Assembly: GCA_963543845.1 (NCBI GenBank)
Contig: CAUUCL010000006.1
Location: forward strand, 1-51,276
Length of the DNA stretch: 51,276 nucleotides
From: CAUTNH01 sp963543845
Lineage (GTDB): Bacteria; Bacillota_I; Bacilli_A; Acholeplasmatales; Acholeplasmataceae
Direction: 5' to 3'
Within the stretch, counting starts at the first letter, position 1. Every line of letters begins with the position of its first letter. The notes under the pieces were generated by a model. The model searched no databases. It was not told the origin of the DNA and saw only the letters and a program-made list of their open reading frames with translations. This document shows positions 7,227-15,630 of the stretch, in pieces. A program made the translations under genes and the position numbers.

Positions 7227-8186
7227 CTATTTTTTATTTTCTAAAAGATCTAAACACATCTTTAAGCGATACTTTTTAGCATAGTATTTAGCATCATAGC
7301 CAAATTTATTTTTATGATTTATATTCTTTTTTTGAAGTATTAAATCCTGTAAGCTCCAATAATCTCTATTTAAAACTGAAATAATAATTGCATCATCTGA
7401 TTCAACTACTTTATTTTCAAGTGATTGCATATAGCCTTCAAGATAGTATTTAATTATATCTAAATTACTTATAACTGCAACATCAAGAGCTGTTTTAAAG
7501 TCTTTATTTTTAACTGCAAGATAACAGCCCTTTTCTACAACATATTTAACCAAATCTAAATTATTAGATCTAACCGCATTAAAAAGTGGTGTTTCAAATA
7601 AGGTATTAAGAGCGTTTATATCAAGATTATTTTTTAAAAAATAATCAAATATCTCATAGTTTCCAGATTTTGCGGCATAGTGAAGATAACTGTTTCCTAG
7701 CTTATCTAACATATCAAGGCTAGATATGTTTTTAGATACCTTTTTTACTAAATTAAAATTACCACTTAAAATTGCAAAGTGTAAAATATTTTGACCAAGT
7801 TCCGTTTCATCAAGATAATTTACGTTAGTTGTTTCAAGAAGACTTATATAATTATCATCTGCCTTTAAATAAGCAAGATGATAGATTGTCTCACCATTTT
7901 TATTTTTTATTTTAAGATTAGAATTATTTTTTATAAAAATTTCTAATATCCTAGAATTACCTCTTCTAGCACTATCAAAAATCGCACTCTCGCCATTATG
8001 AGCTTTAATGTCTGGATTAATTCCTTTTTTAAACAATATTTCACATATTTCACAATTACCTGATGAGACTGCATAAAAAAGCAAGGTTCTACCTTTTATG
8101 TCAACCTTGTTTATATTATCTATATTTAAATTATTTTCTAGTTCTTCTTTTTTATCATCAAGAACTAATGAAAATAAATCAAGCAT
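7227..8186 (-). CDS. Ankyrin-repeat protein coupled to HU
   Basis: A 319-residue protein with no signal peptide, built almost entirely of ankyrin repeats. Units such as GRTLLFYAVSSGNCEICEIL, GESAIFDSARRGNSRILEIF and GNSYLHYAAKSGNYEIFDYF recur every 30-34 residues, about eight in all. Ankyrin arrays bind other proteins; the partner is unknown. Its start codon overlaps the hup stop (TAATG) and no ribosome site precedes it, so synthesis appears to depend on hup translation, an unusual link to a nucleoid protein. Confidence 0.85.
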   Translation of the reverse strand: MLDLFSLVLDDKKEELENNLNIDNINKVDIKGRTLLFYAVSSGNCEICEILFKKGINPDIKAHNGESAIFDSARRGNSRILEIFIKNNSNLKIKNKNGETIYHLAYLKADDNYISLLETTNVNYLDETELGQNILHFAILSGNFNLVKKVSKNISSLDMLDKLGNSYLHYAAKSGNYEIFDYFLKNNLDINALNTLFETPLFNAVRSNNLDLVKYVVEKGCYLAVKNKDFKTALDVAVISNLDIIKYYLEGYMQSLENKVVESDDAIIISVLNRDYWSLQDLILQKKNINHKNKFGYDAKYYAKKYRLKMCLDLLENKK

Positions 8187-8461
8187 TATTTAATAGCTTC
8201 TTTTAAAATTTTACCAGCCTTAAATGCAGGTGATTTTTGCTCAGGGATTATTATCTCCTCGCCTGTTCTTGGATTTTTACCATTTCTTTCTTTTCTTGTT
8301 CTAACCTCGAATGTACCAAACCCTGTAAGAACTACTTTCTCATCTGACTCAACTAATGTTTCAGTTATAACATCAGTCATATTATCAATTACATCAAGAA
8401 CTACTTTTTGAGTTTGTCCTGTCCTTTCTGCAATAATAACTACAAGTTCTGCTTTTGTCAT
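8186..8461 (-). CDS. hup: DNA-binding protein HU
   Basis: A 91-residue HU/IHF-fold histone-like protein, the family's normal size. MTKAELV at the start, the GFGTFEVRTRKERNGKNPRTGEEI-type beta arm with its Arg/Pro tip, and the FKAGKILKEAIK end are all present. It bends and compacts DNA as a dimer. It follows gpsA by 2 bases, with GGAGG just upstream of ATG, matching the conserved Bacillota order der-gpsA-hup. Confidence 0.95.
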   Translation of the reverse strand: MTKAELVVIIAERTGQTQKVVLDVIDNMTDVITETLVESDEKVVLTGFGTFEVRTRKERNGKNPRTGEEIIIPEQKSPAFKAGKILKEAIK

Positions 8462-8463
8462 AT

Positions 8464-9453
8464 TTATTCCTCCTTTAATTTTCTTTCTAATAAATTCTTT
8501 AACGCACTTTTTATATCTGCTTTATTATATATAACATTATAACTCTCACATATAATTGGCATTTGAATATTCTCTTTTTTTGAAATATTATAAAATGCAC
8601 TAATAGCTCTAAAACCTTCAATTGTCTGCTCTTCATTTTTTTCGATTACTGATATTTCAATACCTTTTGCAAGGCTAATTCCTGCCCTAAAATTTCTAGA
8701 TTTATAACTTGAGGCAGTTGCAAGTAAATCACCTAATCCAGTTAGACCATATACAGATTGCATGCTACCACCCTTTGCTAGGACAAGTTTTAAAAGCTCA
8801 GAAAGTGAACGAGTTATAAGAGCTGCTCTTGCATTATCTCCAAAATCAAGACCTTGCATAATTCCAGATACAACAGATATTGCATTTTTAAAACTACCAC
8901 AAATCTCAACTCCAATTAGATCGGATGAATTATAAACTCTAAAATACTCATAATTAGAAAATACAACCTGGCATTCTTTAGAAAAGTCTAAATTATTACT
9001 TGCACATGTAAGAAGAGTGGGTTTTCTTAGGATAACATCTTCTGCATGTGATGGTCCTGATAGGGTTGCAAAATTATCTAAGTTTTCACCAAGGATTTCA
9101 AAAGCAATTTCAGATACTCTTTTTGATGTATCAATTTCAATTCCCTTTGTAGCATTTATTATATTTACTTTATTTTTTAACTTATTCTTTAAATCTTTAA
9201 AAAATAATCTAATAACCTTACTTGGTATTGCAATTAAAATGTTATTTGAAAATTTAATAATCTCATCTAAGGAATTAGTAGCTTTAATTTTTTTAGAGAT
9301 AAAAAGATTAAAACTTGGATGAATTTGGCTATTTATTTTATTTATCTTATCTAAATCTAAATCATAAATTAAAACTTCTTTACCATTATCTGTTAAAACC
9401 TGAGCTAAAGTTGTTCCCCAAGCGCCAGCACCGATAATTGCAATTTTATTCAT
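8464..9453 (-). CDS. gpsA: NAD(P)-dependent glycerol-3-phosphate dehydrogenase
   Basis: A 329-residue protein from the ATG at 9453 (an upstream GTG at 9462 is open but lacks a ribosome site; AGGTG is correctly placed for 9453). The Rossmann loop GAGAWGTTLA is at the N-terminus; NATKGIE, LSGPSHAEDV and the C-terminal GLGDLLATASS block are family marks. It reduces dihydroxyacetone phosphate to sn-glycerol 3-phosphate for phospholipid synthesis. It overlaps the end of der by 8 bases. Confidence 0.93.
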   Translation of the reverse strand: MNKIAIIGAGAWGTTLAQVLTDNGKEVLIYDLDLDKINKINSQIHPSFNLFISKKIKATNSLDEIIKFSNNILIAIPSKVIRLFFKDLKNKLKNKVNIINATKGIEIDTSKRVSEIAFEILGENLDNFATLSGPSHAEDVILRKPTLLTCASNNLDFSKECQVVFSNYEYFRVYNSSDLIGVEICGSFKNAISVVSGIMQGLDFGDNARAALITRSLSELLKLVLAKGGSMQSVYGLTGLGDLLATASSYKSRNFRAGISLAKGIEISVIEKNEEQTIEGFRAISAFYNISKKENIQMPIICESYNVIYNKADIKSALKNLLERKLKEE

Positions 9454-10759
9454 CCTTTTCACCTTCTACAAGTTCAAATATAACTGGAGTTCCTACAAGT
9501 TCTAATGAATTTCTAAATTCATTTTCCAAATATCTTAAATATGAAAAATGTACATATTCTTTATTATTTACAAAAAGATTAAATCTAGGTGGCATTATTG
9601 AAGTTTGGGTGATGTATTTAAATCTTGCCTGACCATTGTTAAATATCTTAGCAGGATTTACGGTAATTGCTTTTGCTAGGATTTGATTTAAAATACTAGT
9701 TTTAAATTTTAAATGATAATTGCTATATGCTTTATCAATTGCATTAAATAAATCATTTATTTTTTCTTTTTCTTTTGCTGATATAAATACAATCTCAGCA
9801 TATTGAAACATTTTAAAATTTTCTCTTATTTTCTCAAGATACTTCTTATAAGTATTATTTTCTTTATCAATTAAATCCCACTTATTTACACAAATTACAA
9901 CTGCTTTATTATTTTCTTTAATATATCCTGCGATATTTTTATCAAGCTCTGTTATATCACATGATGCATCAAGTAGTAAAACTGCAACATCAGATCTCAT
10001 AATAGCATCAAGCGATCTTATTTGAGCATATTTTTCTAAATTTGTATAAAGCCCACCAGGCCTTAGTATTCCTGCAGTATCAATTACTAAATAATCTTTT
10101 TTATTTCTTTTAAAAGGAGTATCAATTATATCTCTAGTTGTTCCTTTTTCATCTGATACGATTGACCTTGTCTGATTTAATATTGTATTAGATAATGTAG
10201 ATTTACCAACATTAGTTCTTCCTAGAATGCAAAACTTAATTAAATTAGAGTCTAAATCGCTTGTCTTATCTTTTATTTTACTTGTGATATATTCAAGTAA
10301 ATTACCAATTCCTATTCTTTGCTTTGTACTAATGGATATTACATCAGAAAACCCTAATGAGTAAAACTCGTATGAGTCAAGATTTAATACCTCGTTATCA
10401 ACTTTATTAACACAAACAACTACATCTTTTTTGCTTTTATTTATTAAAGATGCAATATAATAATCATCATTTGTAATACCTGTTAAAACATCTGTTAGAA
10501 AAATAATTAAATCAGCCTCATCAATAGCAAACTCTGCTTGCATATGAATCTCATCTTTAAACTTTGATTTTTCAACCTCAAGACCGCCTGTATCAATTAT
10601 GGAAAAACTTTTACCAAGATATGATACTGTTCCATATAATCTATCAATAGTTGTTCCTGATACATCATCTGTGATTGCTTTTCTTTGTTCAATTAAACAG
10701 TTAAATAAACTTGATTTTCCAACATTAGGTCTACCAAGTATTGCTACTTTATAAGGCAT
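9446..10759 (-). CDS. der: Ribosome-assembly GTPase Der (EngA)
   Basis: A 437-residue protein with the family's hallmark of two GTPase domains in tandem: P-loop GRPNVGKS (9-16) with DTGG and NKVD, and P-loop GRTNVGKS (180-187) with DTAG and NKWD. The C-terminal KH-like domain follows from about residue 355. It acts in maturation of the 50S subunit. The start overlaps the S1 gene stop (TAATG). Confidence 0.96.
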   Translation of the reverse strand: MPYKVAILGRPNVGKSSLFNCLIEQRKAITDDVSGTTIDRLYGTVSYLGKSFSIIDTGGLEVEKSKFKDEIHMQAEFAIDEADLIIFLTDVLTGITNDDYYIASLINKSKKDVVVCVNKVDNEVLNLDSYEFYSLGFSDVISISTKQRIGIGNLLEYITSKIKDKTSDLDSNLIKFCILGRTNVGKSTLSNTILNQTRSIVSDEKGTTRDIIDTPFKRNKKDYLVIDTAGILRPGGLYTNLEKYAQIRSLDAIMRSDVAVLLLDASCDITELDKNIAGYIKENNKAVVICVNKWDLIDKENNTYKKYLEKIRENFKMFQYAEIVFISAKEKEKINDLFNAIDKAYSNYHLKFKTSILNQILAKAITVNPAKIFNNGQARFKYITQTSIMPPRFNLFVNNKEYVHFSYLRYLENEFRNSLELVGTPVIFELVEGEKDE

Positions 10760-12159
10760 TATTTTTTATTTTTAGCAAGTTCTTTCTCTACAGATTCTTG
10801 AAGTTCTTTTTCTAATATTTCATCTGCATATCTTTTTTGTGAAAGTTCTAGTATCCATGAGTGTGTGTTTATATATTTAACTTTTGTCATAATTTTCTCA
10901 TCTTTTTGGAAAACTTTACTAGGAGCTTCTTTGCAGTCCATCTCGCTATTTAAAATATATGCTTTTATATTTCCAACAAATACAACTACTCTATCATCTA
11001 AGAAAGAATCAATTACAGCCTCAACATTATCGTTTCTTTCAAATTTAATGTTCTCCCATGGATTATCAATTAAAGCTTTTCTAGATAAAACGATTTGCTC
11101 TTTATCATCTTTAATCTCGCAAACTTTAACTAAAACCTCATCACCAATTTTAGCTTGGTTTTTAAATGTGTCTTTTGGATCCCATGAAAATTCATTTCTA
11201 TGAAGTAGTCCAACTAGACCCTCACGAAGTTTTATAAAAAATCCAAATGGAAGTTTTTGAGCAATTACTCCACTTATTTTATCGCCTTGTTTAACTTCTG
11301 ATTTAAATAATTCAAAAGGAGTTTTCTCTAATGCCTTAATTGATAAGTCAAGTTTAAAGCCATCTTTTTTTAATACTTTAACTTTAACTTTATCATTTAA
11401 ATTTATTCTATCTGTGATTTTATTTATTCTAATATGTGATACTTGACTTAATCTTAAAAGACCAGTAATTGTTTCAAATTTAACAAGTGCAGCATGTTCT
11501 TTAACATCAACAATAACACCCTCAAGAACATCGCCTTCATTTATTTTGCTTATCTCAGCTTCTCTTGCACTTTGATACTCTTCTTGCTTTTTTTGTTTTT
11601 CAGCTTCATAAATAGGTCTTCTAGTTCCTAAAAATTTAGGCATTCTACGCATAAAATTTGCCTCTTGAATAATAAATTCTATTTCCTTATTTAAATACTC
11701 TTCTTGGTTTTTAGAAATGTTAAAATCAAGATTATTAAATGGAATAAAAATCTCGTATGATTTATATAAAACAAGGGCACCGCCTTTGTTAAATGATTTT
11801 ATAACACCTACAACCTTTTCTTGTCTTTCACAAAGATCAGTTAACTCTTTTTGCTCTTTTGCTTTGTTTAAAGGACGTGTTGAAAGTAAAATTAACGCAG
11901 GCTCATCTTGAACTTTTTGAACTACCGCAGTAATTTTTTGTCCCTTTCTTACAAGCCCTTTAAATGATTTAATCTCAGGATCTTTTGTATACTCATTTAG
12001 ATGCATTCTTCCTTCTGTTTGGGCATATCCGTTTAAATCAAGATATATCGTAGTATCCTCAACTTTTGCTACTACAGCCTCCACAGTATCTCCTACGTGA
12101 ATTTGATTGTTATCAAACTCAGCTAAGAATTGCTCCATCACATTATTTTTATCATTCAT
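10759..12159 (-). CDS. rpsA: S1-domain RNA-binding protein (RpsA/YpfD type)
   Basis: A 466-residue protein with four clear S1 domains (about residues 18-92, 105-172, 205-274 and 290-360) and a weaker fifth module after 375. DVVKV- and G-V-SRK-type strand endings recur, for example LILLSTRP and QIVLSRKAL. It is longer than Bacillus YpfD (about 380) and shorter than six-domain RpsA. It may aid mRNA binding at the ribosome. The order cmk-S1-der-gpsA is conserved in Bacillota. Confidence 0.88.
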   Translation of the reverse strand: MNDKNNVMEQFLAEFDNNQIHVGDTVEAVVAKVEDTTIYLDLNGYAQTEGRMHLNEYTKDPEIKSFKGLVRKGQKITAVVQKVQDEPALILLSTRPLNKAKEQKELTDLCERQEKVVGVIKSFNKGGALVLYKSYEIFIPFNNLDFNISKNQEEYLNKEIEFIIQEANFMRRMPKFLGTRRPIYEAEKQKKQEEYQSAREAEISKINEGDVLEGVIVDVKEHAALVKFETITGLLRLSQVSHIRINKITDRINLNDKVKVKVLKKDGFKLDLSIKALEKTPFELFKSEVKQGDKISGVIAQKLPFGFFIKLREGLVGLLHRNEFSWDPKDTFKNQAKIGDEVLVKVCEIKDDKEQIVLSRKALIDNPWENIKFERNDNVEAVIDSFLDDRVVVFVGNIKAYILNSEMDCKEAPSKVFQKDEKIMTKVKYINTHSWILELSQKRYADEILEKELQESVEKELAKNKK

Positions 12160-12160
12160 A

Positions 12161-12814
12161 TTAATTCTCCTTTTGTTTTATCAAATTTATTATTTTATCC
12201 ACAACCATTTCAATTGTCATGTTGGTTGTGTCAATTAAAATAGCATCTTCCGCCATTTTAAGAGGGGATTCTTTTCTAGTTTTATCGTTTTCATCTCTTT
12301 TTGATATTTCAGATATAACTTTATTTATATCCTTTATCCCCTTATAACCTTTTTCATTTCCTCTTCTTTTAGCTCTTTCATTTAGTGTTGCGGTTAGAAA
12401 TATTTTTAAATTGGCATCGGGTAAAATAACTGTTCCAATATCTCTACCATCCATAACGACTAGACTATTTTCATTTGCTAATCTTTTTTGAAGATTGAAT
12501 AATTTATCTCTTACAATTTTATAAGCTGAAATCTTTGATGCAAGAGCACTTATTTCAGGTGTTCTTATTTTCTTTGTGATATCTTCACCGTTTAAATAAA
12601 TTAAACCTTTGTTATAAGTTATTTTAATTTTATCAAGACATTCAAACGAGCTTTCTAAATTAGTATCTAAATTATTTAAAAGGGCATAAAAGGCTACGGC
12701 ACGATAAATCGCTCCTGTGTCAATATGCACAAAATTTAATCTTTGGGCAATTAGTTTAGATATTGTTGATTTTCCGCTTGCAGCAGGTCCATCAATTGCT
12801 AATTTAAAGTTCAA
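12161..12814 (-). CDS. cmk: Cytidylate kinase
   Basis: A 217-residue nucleoside monophosphate kinase. The P-loop GPAASGKS is at residues 9-16; the DGRDIGTV and KIFLTA motifs and the NMP-binding insert are typical of Cmk, which phosphorylates CMP and dCMP. The start is a TTG at 12814, supported by GGAGG nine bases upstream. It has its own extended -10 promoter just after the pseudouridine synthase gene. Confidence 0.94.
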   Translation of the reverse strand: MNFKLAIDGPAASGKSTISKLIAQRLNFVHIDTGAIYRAVAFYALLNNLDTNLESSFECLDKIKITYNKGLIYLNGEDITKKIRTPEISALASKISAYKIVRDKLFNLQKRLANENSLVVMDGRDIGTVILPDANLKIFLTATLNERAKRRGNEKGYKGIKDINKVISEISKRDENDKTRKESPLKMAEDAILIDTTNMTIEMVVDKIINLIKQKEN

Positions 12815-12838
12815 TTTTAATATCCTCCACTAAAAATT

Positions 12839-12847
12839 ATTATAACA
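12839..12847 (-). promoter_or_regulatory. Extended -10 promoter for cmk
   Basis: Minus-strand TGT followed by TATAAT between the pseudouridine synthase stop and cmk. Transcription would start near 12832, leaving about 18 bases of leader with GGAGG inside. Confidence 0.5.
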
Positions 12848-12850
12848 CTT

Positions 12851-13573
12851 TTAGACATTTTTTAAATCTTTTATTTCTTTTATTTTAAGCCTTCTTATAT
12901 ATCCTCTACCGATAGTATCAATTTTAATATTGCCTATTCTTATTCTTGTTAAAGATACAACATTTGCCCCGAGGGATTTGAATATATTTTTAACTTCATG
13001 GTTTTTACCTTCAGAGATAATTATTTCAAGAAGCATCGATATAGGAGATTTAGAAATTTCTACTTTCTTAATTTTTTTAAAATTATAAACCTCATTATCT
13101 AGAATAACTTTTCTGTCCTGATTTAACTTTTTAATTTGATACTCAGATAAAATTTTGTCAATTCTTACAAGATATTCTTTTTCTATCATGTATTTAGGGT
13201 GAGTTATCTTATTTGCAAGATTTCCATCATTTGTAAGAATAATTAAGCCTGCGCTATCATAATCAAGTCTTCCGACTGGAAAAACTCTCTCTTGAACACC
13301 TTGCTCTTTGGCAATATCACAAACTGTCTTTCTTTTTTTCTCATCATTTGCAGATGATATTACACCCTTTGGCTTATTTAGCAAATAATATACTAGTTCC
13401 TCTTTAGATATTATTTTTCCACAAACAGTAATCTCATCTTGCTTTTTTACAAGAGTTCCAAGCTTATCTGTGACAGTTCCATTAACTTTTACATCACCAT
13501 TTAAAATATACTCATCGGCTTTTCTTCTTGAGCATACTCCTGATTTAGCAATTACTTTATTTAATCTTTCCAT
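12851..13573 (-). CDS. rluB: RluB/RsuA-family 16S/23S rRNA pseudouridine synthase
   Basis: A 240-residue enzyme from the ATG at 13573. An S4 RNA-binding domain (MERLNKVIAKSGVCSRRKAD) is followed by the catalytic domain with GRLDYDSAG, catalytic D104. It converts a specific rRNA uridine to pseudouridine. An upstream in-frame TTG (13597) would add eight residues not seen in the family and lies inside a terminator hairpin. Neither start has a visible ribosome site: the ATG directly follows the efp terminator's T tract, which is odd. Confidence 0.88.
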   Translation of the reverse strand: MERLNKVIAKSGVCSRRKADEYILNGDVKVNGTVTDKLGTLVKKQDEITVCGKIISKEELVYYLLNKPKGVISSANDEKKRKTVCDIAKEQGVQERVFPVGRLDYDSAGLIILTNDGNLANKITHPKYMIEKEYLVRIDKILSEYQIKKLNQDRKVILDNEVYNFKKIKKVEISKSPISMLLEIIISEGKNHEVKNIFKSLGANVVSLTRIRIGNIKIDTIGRGYIRRLKIKEIKDLKNV

Positions 13574-13608
13574 AAAAAATAAAAAGCCAGCAAGCAAAGC
13601 TTACTAGC
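13574..13608 (-). terminator. Terminator of efp
   Basis: On the minus strand GCTAGTAAGC (13608-13599) pairs with GCTTGCTGGC (13595-13586) through a 3-base loop, with two G-U pairs, followed by TTTTTATTTTTT. The T tract ends at the start codon of the pseudouridine synthase gene. Confidence 0.75.
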
Positions 13609-13613
13609 AATTA

Positions 13614-14174
13614 TTAACCTCTTGATACATATTCACCTGTTTGAGTAGAAATAACAATTAAATCTCCTTGTTCTACAAAAAGTGGAACCTTTACTAATAA
13701 GCCCGATTCAATTTTTGCATCTTTTAATGCACTTGTTTTAGTATCACCTTTAACTGCGGGTTCAGTCTCGGTAACAACATAAGTTATTTTTTCAGGTAAT
13801 ATTAAACCTAATATCTCACTACCTGAAAAATACATTATCTCAACATTTAAACCTTCTTTTAAAAATTTGATTTGATCTTTTACTTGTGAGGCTTCAACTT
13901 CTATTTGCTCAAATGTTTCCATATTCATAAAATAATATTGCTCTCCTGATTGATATAAATACTGCATTGAAACCTTATCAATTTGAGCTTTTTCAAGTTT
14001 TTCACCTGCTGTAAATGTATGATCAATTACCGCAAGAGTTCTTAAATTTCTTAATTTTGTTCTAACGAATGCTCCACCTTTACCAGGTTTTACATGTTGG
14101 AATTCTATAATTTGATACACGTTATTATCAAATGAAATAGTCATTCCAGTTTTAAAGTCTGCTGTAGTAATCAT
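13614..14174 (-). CDS. efp: Elongation factor P
   Basis: A 186-residue protein with the three beta-barrel domains of EF-P, which relieves ribosome stalling at polyproline. The loop KPGKGGAF carries K32, the residue modified in Bacillus; the C-terminal block VKVPLFVEQGDLIVISTQTG is canonical. GGAGG lies before the ATG, and it has its own promoter. Confidence 0.96.
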   Translation of the reverse strand: MITTADFKTGMTISFDNNVYQIIEFQHVKPGKGGAFVRTKLRNLRTLAVIDHTFTAGEKLEKAQIDKVSMQYLYQSGEQYYFMNMETFEQIEVEASQVKDQIKFLKEGLNVEIMYFSGSEILGLILPEKITYVVTETEPAVKGDTKTSALKDAKIESGLLVKVPLFVEQGDLIVISTQTGEYVSRG

Positions 14175-14209
14175 AATACCTCCAATTAGTTAAAACATTA
14201 ACTATACAT

Positions 14210-14218
14210 ATTATACCA
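14210..14218 (-). promoter_or_regulatory. Extended -10 promoter for efp
   Basis: TGG followed by TATAAT on the minus strand, with transcription starting near 14203 and about 29 bases of leader containing GGAGG. No good -35 is visible. Confidence 0.6.
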
Positions 14219-14274
14219 TAATATGGATTTAACCATCATTTTAAAATTTTAAATAGCATATTTTTCTATTCCAA

Positions 14275-14620
14275 ACTTTTACATTTTAATTAAGAAAAAA
14301 GAGAAATAATGGCTTATGAGAGCCAATTTCTCATTTTTTATTTTGTTATGGTAAGAACTTTATTTTTTCTAATGCCATAATATTTAGTTAACTTCATTTT
14401 AAAATTCTACATTTTACTTATTATTTTAAATATATCATTTGGCTTTTTAGCATAATTTTTAATATTATACTTTTTTAAAAATTTATAGCTTCTAAAACCC
14501 CAAAGACAGCATATAAAATCTAAATTAGAATTTTCGGCAGTTTCATAATCTACCTCAGTATCTCCTATATATAAAGTGTTTTTAATATCTTCACCTAATT
14601 TATCGATACATAAACTTAGC
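14275..14620. repeat. Source copy of a locally duplicated segment
   Basis: This segment (terminator, a second imperfect hairpin and the 3' third of the HAD phosphatase gene) recurs at 15214-15482 in the same orientation at roughly 90% or better identity. The second copy lacks about 73 bases around 14401-14473, the gap falling at a shared TTTTAAAA. Confidence 0.85.
14295..14340. terminator. Bidirectional terminator downstream of the HAD phosphatase
   Basis: Stem GAGAAATAATGGCT (14301-14314) pairs with AGCCAATTTCTC (14321-14332) with a small bulge. T runs follow on the plus strand and A runs precede, so it can act on minus-strand transcripts of the phosphatase gene. A near-identical copy is at 15240-15271. 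Confidence 0.7.
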
Positions 14621-15057
14621 AAGTATTTATCAGGCTTTATCGGTTTATCCTTTATAACGCCTGTTTCAAAGGTAAGATAATCTTTAAAAAACATATCACA
14701 TATTTTTAAAACATCCTCATTATTTTTATTAGAGCATACAGCCATTTTTATATTTTTAGATTTTAATTTTTTTAATAATTTAACTACTCCATTATATGGT
14801 CTTGTTTTAACAAGCGAGTTTTCTTTATAATAATTTAGATAATCTAAAAGATACTTTTCTTTAAAATCATATCCGAAGTGCTCAACAATATTTTTAATTA
14901 AACTATAAGAGCCATTTCCTAGTAATTTTAAAAGAAGCTTACTATTTAAGCTTGCTTTAATATTATTTAATTTAAGCATATAATTTATAGCGTTTTTTAT
15001 ATCAGATAATGAATTAAGCAAAGTTCCATCTAAGTCAAAGATAACAGCTTTAATCAT
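14407..15057 (-). CDS. HAD-family phosphatase, phosphoglycolate phosphatase-like
   Basis: A 216-residue HAD subfamily IA protein. Motif I FDLDGTLLNS (D8, D10), an alpha-helical cap, motif II VCSNK, the KPDKYLL lysine and the acidic motif YIGDTEVDYETA are all intact. Members dephosphorylate small phosphorylated metabolites such as phosphoglycolate; the real substrate is unknown. AAGGAGG lies 12 bases before the ATG. Part of this gene is duplicated as a decayed fragment just upstream at 15340-15482. Confidence 0.85.
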   Translation of the reverse strand: MIKAVIFDLDGTLLNSLSDIKNAINYMLKLNNIKASLNSKLLLKLLGNGSYSLIKNIVEHFGYDFKEKYLLDYLNYYKENSLVKTRPYNGVVKLLKKLKSKNIKMAVCSNKNNEDVLKICDMFFKDYLTFETGVIKDKPIKPDKYLLSLCIDKLGEDIKNTLYIGDTEVDYETAENSNLDFICCLWGFRSYKFLKKYNIKNYAKKPNDIFKIISKM

Positions 15058-15122
15058 TTTTATCCAAATCCTCCTTATAAATATTTATAAAGTAAATACT
15101 AATAATTTATTGTTACATATTC

Positions 15123-15209
15123 ACAATATATGATAGCATTTTTTATTTTTTTTACTATATTTAACAATATCTTTTAATATCTAATTTTTTATTATATTTA
15201 GTGGTATAA
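15123..15209. repeat. 87-bp direct repeat, left copy
   Basis: Starts acaatatatgatagc and ends agtggtataa. It matches 18367-18453 in the same orientation at 85 of 87 positions. The right copy ends in the TGGTATAAT promoter of the DUF1538 gene; here the last base of that hexamer is C, so the promoter is damaged. The two copies bracket the island. Confidence 0.9.
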
Positions 15210-15213
15210 CCCG

Positions 15214-15482
15214 ACTTTTACAGTTTAATTAAGAAAAAAGAGAAATAATGGCTTATGAAAGCCAATTTCTCGTTTTTTATTTTGTTATGGTAAGAACTTT
15301 ATTTTTTCTAATGCCATAATATTTACTTAACTTCATTTTAAAAATTTATAACTTCTAAAACCCCAAAGACAGCATATAAAATCTAAATTAGAATTTTTAG
15401 CAGTTCATAATCTACCTCAGTATCTCCTATATATAAAGTAATTTTAATATCTTTGCCTAATTTATCAATACATAAACTTTGG
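15214..15482. repeat. Second, deleted copy of the phosphatase-locus segment
   Basis: Copy of 14275-14620 beginning four bases after the left 87-bp repeat. It retains the terminator hairpin (15240-15271), the second imperfect hairpin and the 3' third of the phosphatase gene, with an internal deletion of about 73 bases. This arrangement is best explained by tandem duplication of the 14275-15209 unit. Confidence 0.85.
15340..15482 (-). pseudogene. Decayed fragment of the HAD phosphatase gene
   Basis: The minus strand encodes SLCIDKLGKDIKITLYIGD followed by TEVDYE, nearly identical to the intact gene at 14407-15057, then shifts frame through loss of one T in the cagttcat stretch. Both the 5' part (two thirds of the gene) and the true 3' end are missing. 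Confidence 0.85.
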
Positions 15483-15544
15483 ACAAGAACCATAAAAATA
15501 ATCAAATTCCACTTCCCACACCTCCTCTCTTCTTAATTTTTCAC

Positions 15545-15581
15545 ATAAGAAAAAGCGACCAAGATTTCTATTCTTAATCGC
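15545..15581 (-). terminator. Terminator of the AbaSI-like nuclease gene
   Basis: On the minus strand GCGATTAAGA (15581-15572) pairs with TCTTGGTCGC (15564-15555), all ten positions closing if two G-U pairs are allowed, followed by TTTTTC. It starts about 50 bases after the stop codon. Confidence 0.7.
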
Positions 15582-15630
15582 CTTACATCTCCAATATTTA
15601 GTTTTATTTAGCTCGACAAACTAGGATTTG

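Larger units (their letters stand above)
15058..15630. other. Gene-free stretch with repeat copy, duplicated terminator and phosphatase remnant
   Basis: In order: the ribosome site and leader of the HAD gene, the first copy of an 87-bp direct repeat (15123-15209), the duplicated terminator segment (15214 on), the decayed phosphatase fragment (to about 15482), an unassigned junction of about 60 bases, and the terminator of the AbaSI-like gene (15545-15581). Confidence 0.75.
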
